NCBI GenBank assembly: GCA_035470785.1
Contig: DATIQN010000009.1
Location: forward strand, 54,577 to 118,576
Direction: 5' to 3'
Origin: Croceibacterium_B sp035470785
GTDB lineage: Bacteria; Pseudomonadota; Alphaproteobacteria; Sphingomonadales; Sphingomonadaceae
DNA: 64,000 nucleotides
The notes under the pieces were generated by a model. It worked only from the letters and a program-made list of their open reading frames with translations, was not told where the DNA came from and searched no databases. Both the position numbers and the translations under genes were made by a program. Of this stretch, positions 47,244-54,476 are shown one piece after another (within the stretch, counting starts at the first letter, position 1; each line of letters starts with the position of its first letter).

Positions 47244-47672
47244 TCAGCCCATCGCGTCGCGCAACTTGGCGAACAGCCCGCGCTTTTCCTCGCCGGAAAG
47301 CGCGGCGACGAGTTCCGCCGGATCGTATGGTTTCTCGAACACCGCGCCCATTTCGGCGATTTCCTGCGGGATGTCCTGCGGCGCCCCGGTGGAGAAGACG
47401 ATCCGCGGACGACGGGCACCGAGCATGTCGACCAGCTCGGCGATCGCCCAGCCGTCGTCGCGATCGGCCAGGTGCACGTCAACGACGATGGCGTTGACCG
47501 GCCCCTTCTCGAGTTCGGCCATGGTGCTCTCCATGCTTGGGCAGATGATGACTTCACCGGCGCCGCCGGCGATCAGTGCGTCCTCAAGCGCGAGCGCGAG
47601 CACCGGATCATCCTCGACCACCAGCACGAGCGTGAGAGCCCGATTGTGCTTCGCACCTGGCTTTTTGGTCAT
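47244..47672 (-). CDS. Single-domain response regulator, stress-locus type
   Basis: A 142-residue protein that is one receiver domain. The acidic pair is VVEDDP, the phosphoacceptor Asp65 in AIVVDVHLADRDDGW, the Thr/Ser position in IVFSTGAP, and Lys in FEKPYDP. There is no output domain. In Sphingomonas melonis a single-domain regulator (SdrG) works in the general stress response; the FSTG stretch here recalls that group's FATG motif, but the match is not decisive. An EcfG-type promoter lies about 50 nt upstream. Confidence 0.85.
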   Translation of the reverse strand: MTKKPGAKHNRALTLVLVVEDDPVLALALEDALIAGGAGEVIICPSMESTMAELEKGPVNAIVVDVHLADRDDGWAIAELVDMLGARRPRIVFSTGAPQDIPQEIAEMGAVFEKPYDPAELVAALSGEEKRGLFAKLRDAMG

Positions 47673-47721
47673 GGAGAGCTTTCGATGCGCCCGCCGCGGA
47701 ATGCGGCGGGCGAAATCGAAA

Positions 47722-47747
47722 AACGTGAAGTCCGGGGCAGCGGTTCC
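47722..47747 (-). promoter_or_regulatory. EcfG promoter of the single-domain response regulator gene
   Basis: On the minus strand GGAAC (47747-47743), a 17-nt spacer and CGTT (47725-47722), an exact match to the EcfG consensus. It lies between the convergent-free 5' side of the regulator and the end of the YghO-like gene. Confidence 0.75.
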
Positions 47748-47762
47748 CGCGCCACGAGGCGA

Positions 47763-48920
47763 TCAAAGCGCCTTTTCGTAGATCAGGTATTCCTTGTTGA
47801 CGTGGCTGCCAATCGCGTCGGCAATGGCGACCATCCCCTTGTTGTCGTCGAGGATCCAGCCGATCTCGCCGCGTGTCGCGCCGTAGCTCTTGACCGAGTT
47901 GCGGCGGATGTATTCAATCATCATGAAAGCGAGCTGGCTGGCGAGGCGCGAGTTCTGGTATTCCTTCTTCACGCCCATCAGCGGCACACGCATCGTGTTG
48001 CACTGCGGGTCCTTCAGCCAGCGCAGCATCTTGATCCAGCCGAACGGGAGCAGCTTGCCGCCGATTGCCTTGATCGGCTCGTTCGCATTCGACCACGTCA
48101 GCATGAAGGCAACCGGCTTGCCGTCGAGTTCGGCGACCATGTTGAGATCCTCGCGGATTAGCGGAGTCATCTTCTTGCCGCCGTACTCGGCTTCCTTGGC
48201 GGTGAAGGGTACGAAGCCCCAGTTGTCCGCCCAAGCGTCGTTGAGGATATCGATGACGATCGCCGCCTCGCGGGCAAAGTGCTTCACTTCGACCGGGCGA
48301 ATGTTGATCCGCGGGTTCTTCTCGCCCGCGGCGACGATCCGCTGGACGATCGGCGGAAATTCCCGGGTAATGTCGAGCTCGTAAGTGAGCAGCTTCTTGA
48401 CCGGCTTGTAGCCGGCGCCTTCGATCCATGCCCGATAGGCCGGATTGTGATGGCCCATCATTACCGTCGGCGGATGATCGTGGCCCTTGACCAGCAAGCC
48501 GGGTTCTTCCCAGATCGACATGCTGATCGGCGCCAGAACGCGGGTCATCTTCTGGCCGCGCAGCCAATCCTCGGCAGTGGCAATGAGAAGGTCCGCGGTT
48601 TCCTTGTCCTCGGCCTCGAACAAGCCCCACTGGCCGGTGCCGGGCCCGAAGCCCTTGTCCGTCGGCTGAGTCAGCGCCAGCTCGTCGATATGCGCGGAAA
48701 TCCGGCCGACGACCTTGTCACCGCGGCGGGCGAGGAAGAACTGGTGGCGGGCATGTTCGAAGAACGGGTTCTTTCCGGGCGTCAGCAGTTCCATCAGCTC
48801 GCTGCGCAACTGAGGCACGAAGTTGGGATCGTCTTTGTTCAAGCGATAGTGAACATCGACGAAGGCGTTGAGGTCACGCTTGCCGGATACGGGGGCGACA
48901 CTTACTTTGCTGTCGGACAT
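47763..48920 (-). CDS. YghO-like GNAT-fold acyltransferase, candidate ceramide synthase
   Basis: A 385-residue protein of the YghO type, often labelled N-acetyltransferase or dATP pyrophosphohydrolase. The opening FVDVHYRLNKDDPNFVPQLRSELMELLTPGKNPFFEHA, the central ILAPISMSIWEEPGLLVKG-like region (RVLAPISMSIWEEPGLLV) and a C-terminal GNAT-like half (MGVKKEYQNSRLASQLAFMMIEYI) are visible. To my knowledge the Caulobacter ceramide synthase belongs to this kind of protein; sphingomonads make sphingolipids, so acylation of a long-chain base is a reasonable hypothesis. It diverges from a fatty-acid desaturase-like gene. Confidence 0.75.
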   Translation of the reverse strand: MSDSKVSVAPVSGKRDLNAFVDVHYRLNKDDPNFVPQLRSELMELLTPGKNPFFEHARHQFFLARRGDKVVGRISAHIDELALTQPTDKGFGPGTGQWGLFEAEDKETADLLIATAEDWLRGQKMTRVLAPISMSIWEEPGLLVKGHDHPPTVMMGHHNPAYRAWIEGAGYKPVKKLLTYELDITREFPPIVQRIVAAGEKNPRINIRPVEVKHFAREAAIVIDILNDAWADNWGFVPFTAKEAEYGGKKMTPLIREDLNMVAELDGKPVAFMLTWSNANEPIKAIGGKLLPFGWIKMLRWLKDPQCNTMRVPLMGVKKEYQNSRLASQLAFMMIEYIRRNSVKSYGATRGEIGWILDDNKGMVAIADAIGSHVNKEYLIYEKAL

Positions 48921-49043
48921 GATCTTCCCGCCTTTGTTCAGACATGGTTAGCCCTGAGTGCGCTTGTTGCGCGATGTCAAGGCGAGGCTTGCCGGTCGCC
49001 CCGATGAAGCGCAAGCGCGCGGTGGAATTTGGAAACTGACTAG

Positions 49044-50132
49044 ATGACGGCCACGCAATTCCTTGATCCGGCGGCTCCGCAAGCCGGTTCGACCGAGCGG
49101 CGGATCCATGCCGCGATCGCCGATGACAAGGCGATGATGCGCGCCGCCGCCGAGCTGACCCGCGACATCGGCGAGGCGAGGGCGGGCGTCTACTGGTCCG
49201 ACATGCTCGGCTCGGCCGCGATCGGTTATGCCGCGCTTGCCGGCGCGATCGTAGCGCGGCCGGCGTGGCTGGCGTGGGCTTGCGGCGTCGTTGCGGTTCT
49301 GGCGCTCTATCGCGCCCTGTTGTTCATTCACGAGATCTCGCACCTGCACCGCAACGCGCTGCCCGGTTTTCGCACCGCGTGGAATGTGCTCGTCGGGGTC
49401 CCCATGCTGACGCCGTCCTTCATGTATGAAGGCGTGCATACGCTCCACCACGCTCGCACGCGCTACGGCACGCTCGACGACCCGGAGTACTTGCCGTTGG
49501 CCTTGATGAAGCCGTGGTCGCTCCCGGCCTTCGTGCTGATCGCCTTGCTGGCGCCGCCGGCGCTGGTCTTGCGCTTCGCCGTCCTGAGCCCGCTTGGGGT
49601 GCTCTTTCCCAGGCTGCGGACGTTCGTGTGGGAGCGCTTTTCCGCGCTGTCGATCAATCCGGCGTTCCGCCGTCGGCCGGCCGACGACGACATGAAGCGC
49701 CGCTTCTTCTGGCAGGAGGTGGGCGCCAGCGCCTGGGCGATAGTCCTTGTGGGGAGCGTGTTCGTAATCGGCTGGCGACCCTTGCTGATCGCGCTCGCGG
49801 TGTTCTCGGTCGTCGCGTTGTTCAACCAGCTGCGCACCCTGGTTGCGCACTTGTGGGAGAACGAGGGCGAAGCGATGACGGTGACCGCGCAGTATCTCGA
49901 TTCGGTCAATGTGCCGCCGCCTTCGCCGTTCTCCGTCCTGTGGGCCCCCGTCGGCCTTCGCTACCATGCGCTACACCACCTGATGCCGAGCATGCCCTAT
50001 CACTCGCTCGGTGAAGCGCATCGCCGGCTGCGCGTCCATCTGGAGCCCGGCACCACCTTCTGGCAGGCGAGCCACAAAGGCATGGCGCCGCTTCTTGTGA
50101 GGATCGCCCGCAGCACCATGGTCCGCCGATAG
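49044..50132 (+). CDS. Fatty acid desaturase family membrane enzyme
   Basis: A 362-residue integral-membrane di-iron enzyme. The three histidine clusters are HEISHLHR (about residue 96), HTLHHARTR (about 133) and HALHHLMP (about 312), with four or more helices between them. The family includes desaturases, hydroxylases and sphingolipid-modifying enzymes. It is divergent from the YghO-like acyltransferase, 123 nt apart, which hints at shared lipid substrates. The exact reaction cannot be read from sequence. Confidence 0.85.
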   Translation: MTATQFLDPAAPQAGSTERRIHAAIADDKAMMRAAAELTRDIGEARAGVYWSDMLGSAAIGYAALAGAIVARPAWLAWACGVVAVLALYRALLFIHEISHLHRNALPGFRTAWNVLVGVPMLTPSFMYEGVHTLHHARTRYGTLDDPEYLPLALMKPWSLPAFVLIALLAPPALVLRFAVLSPLGVLFPRLRTFVWERFSALSINPAFRRRPADDDMKRRFFWQEVGASAWAIVLVGSVFVIGWRPLLIALAVFSVVALFNQLRTLVAHLWENEGEAMTVTAQYLDSVNVPPPSPFSVLWAPVGLRYHALHHLMPSMPYHSLGEAHRRLRVHLEPGTTFWQASHKGMAPLLVRIARSTMVRR

Positions 50133-50189
50133 CGAGACGGCCCCCGCGCTCGTCGCGCGGAGGCCGCTTAAATTCGCTCTCGGCGACGA

Positions 50190-50438
50190 TTACTGGGTCG
50201 TCGTTGAGCTCGTCGTCGAGCTTCCGTCGGCACCGGTGGCGCTGTCGGTCGTGGTCGTGGCGGAGCTGGTCCCTTGCTGGACCGTCACCGTGTCGGCCGG
50301 CGCCGGCGTCGCGTAGGTCTGGGTCGTCGCGACCGAAGTATCGGTCGAGGTAGCGGTGTTGTCCGCGTCCTTGTCGCTGCAGGCGCTCAGGCCCAGAACG
50401 ACAGAACCGGCCAGCGCCGCGAGGAAAAGTTTCTTCAT
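50190..50438 (-). CDS. Small Thr/Ser-rich lipoprotein
   Basis: An 82-residue product with a signal peptide and lipobox (LAALAGSVVLGLSAC, Cys20). The mature part is Thr, Ser, Asp and Ala-rich with no fold I recognise. Asp after the Cys may favour inner-membrane retention if Lol sorting rules apply. AGGAGT lies before the ATG. It stands alone between the desaturase gene and lptG. Confidence 0.75.
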   Translation of the reverse strand: MKKLFLAALAGSVVLGLSACSDKDADNTATSTDTSVATTQTYATPAPADTVTVQQGTSSATTTTDSATGADGSSTTSSTTTQ

Positions 50439-50589
50439 CCCAATACTCCTTCAAAATGGGGTGTGAACGCGTGACGCGCGCGGCTGGAGATCCCCATCGC
50501 CTGGCAGCCATTGCGGGCAAAGACGCTCAGCCCCGGCCGAGGTTCCCGAAAAATGGCGAAAATGAGGCGAATTGAGCGCCGCCCGAGTG

Positions 50590-51690
50590 CTATTCCTCGG
50601 TGCGGATCAGCACGGTTTCGCCCACCAGCAGGAACAGCAGGAACGGCGCCCAGGCGGCTAGTAGAGGCGGATAGCCGCCGAAGCTGCCCATCGCGAGCGC
50701 GGCGTTGTCGACCACGAAGTAGGCGAAGCCGAGCGCCATGCCGATGACCGCGCGCGCCAGCAGGAAGCCCGACCGCGCGAGCCCGAAGCCGGCGACCGCG
50801 CCGAGCAGCGGCATCAGCATCGCCGATAGCGGGCCGGAGATCTTGTGCCACCACTTGCCCTTGAGTTCCGCCGTGCGGCGGCCTTCCTTGTCGAGCGCCG
50901 CGATCGAGCGCGACAACTGCGTCAGCGGCTGCGAGTCCGGGTCGACCTTACCGAGTTCCACCTGATCGAGCGTCAGCCCGCGGGCCACCACCTCGGGCGC
51001 GGTCGAACGCTGGGTTTGCGCGGTGCGGACGTCGAACACGCTCGGTGCGTTGAGGCGCCACCCCGGGTTCGCCCAGGTCGCGCTGTCGCTGTGCAGCTCG
51101 CGCTGGATCATGCCCTTCGGGTCGCGCTCGTAGAACGTGACGTTCTGCATTTTCGTCGTCGCGCCCGAGCCGGTGGCCGTCGCCGCCTCGAGGATGTCGT
51201 CGCCGACCGCCAGGTAGACGTTGCTGCGCACGCCGCTGTCGCGTGGGATCGGGCCGTAATTCACGGCCTGCCACGCCGCCAGACTGGCGTTGGCTCGGGT
51301 GAGAACGCGTTCGTTGAAGGTAAACGACGTGAGCGAGACGAGCCCGGCGGCGAGCAGCAGCGGCGCCAGGATCTGGTGCGCCGAAAGCCCGGCCGCCTTC
51401 ATGGCCACGACCTCGCTGTTCTGGTTGAACGTGGCCAGCGTTATGATCGTCGCCAGCAGCACAGAATAGGGCAGGAACCGCGCGATGAGCTGCGGCACGC
51501 GTAGACCGACGTAGTGCAGCAGCTGGCCCTGCCCGTTGCCGGGATAGGCGAGGATGTCGGCGCTCTCGGACAGCAGGTCGAGCATCATCAGCACGAGCAC
51601 TAGCATCACCAGCACCGCCAGGATGCGGGTCACAAATGTCTTGGCGAGATACCAGGTCAGCGTTCGCGACGGGAAGAAATCAAACAGCAT
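50590..51690 (-). CDS. lptG: LPS export permease LptG
   Basis: A 366-residue YjgP/YjgQ-type permease of the LptB2FG transporter that extracts lipopolysaccharide from the inner membrane. Three N-terminal helices (about residues 15-110), a periplasmic beta-jellyroll domain (about 130-265) and three C-terminal helices are in the usual order. It starts 11 nt inside the end of lptF, so the pair is coupled. Sphingomonads that use glycosphingolipids in place of LPS still keep Lpt genes, so the cargo may differ. Confidence 0.92.
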   Translation of the reverse strand: MLFDFFPSRTLTWYLAKTFVTRILAVLVMLVLVLMMLDLLSESADILAYPGNGQGQLLHYVGLRVPQLIARFLPYSVLLATIITLATFNQNSEVVAMKAAGLSAHQILAPLLLAAGLVSLTSFTFNERVLTRANASLAAWQAVNYGPIPRDSGVRSNVYLAVGDDILEAATATGSGATTKMQNVTFYERDPKGMIQRELHSDSATWANPGWRLNAPSVFDVRTAQTQRSTAPEVVARGLTLDQVELGKVDPDSQPLTQLSRSIAALDKEGRRTAELKGKWWHKISGPLSAMLMPLLGAVAGFGLARSGFLLARAVIGMALGFAYFVVDNAALAMGSFGGYPPLLAAWAPFLLFLLVGETVLIRTEE

Positions 51691-52978
51691 CGGCTGCTCC
51701 CGCCATCACGATGCCGCGTTTGCGATCGCCGCGATGCCAAAGCCGCTTCACCTGCTTGGCGATGCGCGCGTAAGCGGTCTCGAGCGCGCCGATCGGCTGC
51801 CCGCCAGGCACGTAGGCGACCCGGTAGAACATCCACATGATCATCGCGGCAAACAGCGCAAAGGGGCCCCAAAAGGCGAGGTAGGGACTGATGCGGCCGA
51901 GCTCGGCCGTCTCCTGCCCGTACTGGTTGATCTTGTGATAGGCCACGACGAGCACAATCGAGACGAACACGCCAAGGGCGGAGGTCGAGCGCTTGGGTGG
52001 AATCGCCAGCGCCACGGCGAGCAACGGCAGCAACAGCATCATCACAACCTCGACCATCCGGTAATTGAAATTGGCCTGGCTGCCAGTCCGTTCCGCCTTC
52101 GGGGCGGTCTTGCTCCAACCCAGTTTGAGCAGTTCGGGCAGGATGAATTCGCGACTTTCGTTGCCGCGCGCCCGAAACCGCTCGATCGCTGGCAAGTCGA
52201 CCGGCAGGTCGTGTTGCGTGAACCTCAATACGCGCGGCGGCATATGCGGCACATCCTGCACTATCGTGCCGTCGGTCAGGCGCAGGATGATCGTGTTGCG
52301 GTTCTCCGCGCTGGCGAGGAAGCGGCCTTCGGCGGCGGAAATCGACAACACCTGTCCCTTCTTGTCGGCGACGCGGGCGAAGATGCCGATCAGCTGCCGG
52401 CCGTCGTCGCGGCTTTCCTCGATGCGCAGCGCCATGCGGTCCTTGAGCGTGGTGAACTCGCCGATCTTGATCGAAGCGCCGAGCGCACCCGAGCGCAGCT
52501 CGTAGTTTTGCTCCTCGTAAGCGTACCGCGCGAGCGGCTGGAGATAGCCGACGATGGCCAGGTTCACCCCGACCAGCACCAGGGTCACCAGGTAAGGCAC
52601 GCGCAGCAGGCGGACATAGCTCAGCCCGACCGCGCGCATGACGTCGAGCTCGCTCGACGTGGCGAGCTTGCGGAACGCCAGCAGCACGCCGAGCAGCAGC
52701 CCGAGCGGCACCGCCATCCCGGCATATTCGGGAAACAGGTTGAGCATCATCTTGAACACGACGCCGACCGGGCCGCCCTCGGTCGAGACGAACTCGAACA
52801 GCTTGAGCATCTTGTCGAGCGCAAGCAGCGAGGCGGCGATGGCGAACACCGCGATCATCGGAACCAGCACCAGCCGGAAGATGTAACGATCGGTGGCGGT
52901 GAGCAATTTCAAAGGGCGTATCGCGATCGGTCGGCTGGCGGAAGCGCGGCCTATAGACGCGAATTGCGCGCCGGTCAT
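51680..52978 (-). CDS. lptF: LPS export permease LptF
   Basis: A 432-residue YjgP/YjgQ permease, partner of LptG. It opens DRYIFRLVLVPMIAVFAIAASLLALDKMLKL, has the coupling-helix region RKLATSSELDVMRAVGLSY (about residue 105), a periplasmic domain (about 155-320) and C-terminal helices. The ATG at 52978 has GAGGA very close to it, so the real start may be an internal codon before LKLLTATDRY. lptB is not in the window. Confidence 0.9.
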   Translation of the reverse strand: MTGAQFASIGRASASRPIAIRPLKLLTATDRYIFRLVLVPMIAVFAIAASLLALDKMLKLFEFVSTEGGPVGVVFKMMLNLFPEYAGMAVPLGLLLGVLLAFRKLATSSELDVMRAVGLSYVRLLRVPYLVTLVLVGVNLAIVGYLQPLARYAYEEQNYELRSGALGASIKIGEFTTLKDRMALRIEESRDDGRQLIGIFARVADKKGQVLSISAAEGRFLASAENRNTIILRLTDGTIVQDVPHMPPRVLRFTQHDLPVDLPAIERFRARGNESREFILPELLKLGWSKTAPKAERTGSQANFNYRMVEVVMMLLLPLLAVALAIPPKRSTSALGVFVSIVLVVAYHKINQYGQETAELGRISPYLAFWGPFALFAAMIMWMFYRVAYVPGGQPIGALETAYARIAKQVKRLWHRGDRKRGIVMAGAADAV

Positions 52979-53006
52979 TCCTCGAATGCGCGAGCGCCGC
53001 GAGTAT

Positions 53007-53396
53007 TCAGGCCTTTTCCAGCGTGCACTGTAGCGGGTGCTGGTTCTGCCGGGCGAAGTCCATCACCTGGTTCACCTTGGTCTCGGCCACTTCGTAAGGG
53101 AACACTCCGCAGACGCCGACGCCTTTCTGGTGGACGTGGAGCATGACCCGCGTCGCCTGCTCGAGATCCATGCGGAAGAAGCGCTTGAGGCACATCACGA
53201 CGAATTCCATCGGCGTGTAGTCATCGTTGAGCATCAGCACCTTGTACTGGCTCGGCTTCTTGGGCTTCGCGCGCGTCCGGGTGGCGAGGCCGACTTGGTC
53301 CTGTCCGTCGCGCACGCCGATACCGGGCGAATCATCGTCACCCGCCGCGCGGGGCGTCGCCAACATGGGCGGCGGGGAGGAGTGATTCCAAGTCAT
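53007..53396 (-). CDS. clpS: ATP-dependent Clp protease adaptor ClpS
   Basis: A 129-residue adaptor that delivers N-degron substrates to ClpAP. The core is YKVLMLNDDYTPMEFVVMCLKRFF (about residues 52-75) with the NDDYTPM substrate site, then VMLHVHQKGVGVCGVFPYEVAETKVNQVMDFARQNQHPLQCTLEKA. The N-terminal 45 residues are a flexible, Gly/Asp-rich extension. The start is uncertain (53396 or the ATG at 53366), since neither has a clear ribosome binding site. clpA is not nearby. Confidence 0.93.
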   Translation of the reverse strand: MTWNHSSPPPMLATPRAAGDDDSPGIGVRDGQDQVGLATRTRAKPKKPSQYKVLMLNDDYTPMEFVVMCLKRFFRMDLEQATRVMLHVHQKGVGVCGVFPYEVAETKVNQVMDFARQNQHPLQCTLEKA

Positions 53397-53486
53397 CGCG
53401 ATCGCAGAATATCGTATCGCCCGGCCAAGCCGCAAGGTGCACGGCGATGCAAAGGGTTAACGCGGCCGAACTTTGCCGCAAAAGGA

Positions 53487-53519
53487 AACGGGCCGGACGG
53501 AAAAGCCGTCCAGCCCGTT
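53487..53519 (-). terminator. Intrinsic terminator after the phasin gene
   Basis: A long hairpin in which AACGGGC-GGACGG pairs with CCGTCC-GCCCGTT around an AAAAG loop, with one unpaired base on each side. On the minus strand it is followed by a T-rich stretch. It lies 50 nt past the phasin stop codon. Confidence 0.65.
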
Positions 53520-53569
53520 CCTTAGGCCGGCAATGGGAGAGGAGAGATGCCGGCGGGAGAGTAGAGCGC

Positions 53570-54373
53570 TTACGCGGCCTTCGAGATCTTCTCGGCGGCC
53601 AGGCTGATGCGGCCCGAAATCGGCGCGAAAGCCTCGTTGGCGAGCTTGGTCACGGCCTCGGTGCTCTTCGAGCTATAAGCGACCATCGCGTCGAAGTTGC
53701 GGCGCGCGAGCTTGCCTTGTAGCTGGAACAGCTCGGCCGGGCTCTTCACGGCGGCGAGTTCCTTGATGTCGGCGGTCAGCGTCTCGTAAGCCGACTTGGC
53801 TTCGGCGACGTAGTTCTTGCCGAGGTCCTGCACGCCGGCGGCGTAGACCTTGGTGCTCTCGACGACGGCTTCGACATTGCCCTTGGCGAACTCGGTCATT
53901 TCGGCGGCGAGCGCAGTGCTCTTGTCGAAAGCGGCCTTGGCCTTGCTCTGCGCGTCGCTGATCGCTTCGGTGATCGGCTTGGTGAAATCGGTGGTCTTGG
54001 CGGTAGCCATGATTTTTTCCTTCAATTCGGTAACGGTGAAACGGGGTGAACTGGCCGCGATCGCCTTGGGCCTGGGGGCCGGCAAACGCCGCGACTTCGA
54101 TATCTTCCTGCTCGTCCTGGCAGCCGGCTTCTTGGTGGCCGGCTTTGTTTTCTTCTCCGCCGCAGCCTTGCGGGCGGCGGGCTTAGGCTTCGGCGCCGCG
54201 GCCTTGGCCGCTGCGGGCGCCACGACCAAGGCCTCGTTCGTCACCGGTTGGTCGATCGTGACGGAAGCAGCCTCGGCCTTGGCGATCTCGGACTTCGCCG
54301 GCGTGGCCTCAGCCGCGGCGGCGGCGTAGGCCTGTTCGGCGCTCTTCACGGCTTTGTCGGCGGACTCGGCCAT
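53570..54373 (-). CDS. Phasin family protein with Ala/Lys-rich N-terminal region
   Basis: A 267-residue granule-associated protein. The C-terminal Phasin_2 domain covers about residues 125-260 (SDAQSKAKAAFDKSTALAAEMTEFAKGNVEAVVESTKVYAAGVQDLGKNY...). The first 110 residues are Ala, Lys and Pro-rich like a histone H1 tail (AARKAAAEKKTKPATKKPAARTSRK), which could bind DNA or RNA and help share granules at division. It lies downstream of phaC with its own promoter and TGC-rich operators. Confidence 0.85.
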   Translation of the reverse strand: MAESADKAVKSAEQAYAAAAAEATPAKSEIAKAEAASVTIDQPVTNEALVVAPAAAKAAAPKPKPAARKAAAEKKTKPATKKPAARTSRKISKSRRLPAPRPKAIAASSPRFTVTELKEKIMATAKTTDFTKPITEAISDAQSKAKAAFDKSTALAAEMTEFAKGNVEAVVESTKVYAAGVQDLGKNYVAEAKSAYETLTADIKELAAVKSPAELFQLQGKLARRNFDAMVAYSSKSTEAVTKLANEAFAPISGRISLAAEKISKAA

Positions 54374-54392
54374 CGTCCTAGTTCCTCAGTCT

Positions 54393-54456
54393 TGTTGCAG
54401 TGCACAAAATATGACCTCGCAACTGCGAAGTCAAGGATAAATTGTGCAGTGCAACA
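54393..54456 (-). promoter_or_regulatory. Phasin gene promoter with two TGC-rich PhaR-like operators
   Basis: A good sigma-70 promoter on the minus strand: TTGACT (54434-54429), a 17-nt spacer and TATTTT (54411-54406). TGTTGCAGTGCACAA (54393-54407) overlaps the -10 and TTGTGCAGTGCAACA (54442-54456) lies upstream of the -35; they are inverted copies with one difference. PhaR, the PHA-responsive repressor, binds TGC-rich sites of this kind, so repression until polymer appears is inferred. No phaR gene is in the window. Confidence 0.65.
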
Positions 54457-54476
54457 AAAGTGCCGGGCGACCGGCT

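Noticed and set aside
50140..50180. A terminator between the desaturase and small lipoprotein genes
   Set aside because: A GC-rich imperfect hairpin is present but no T-tract follows on either strand.
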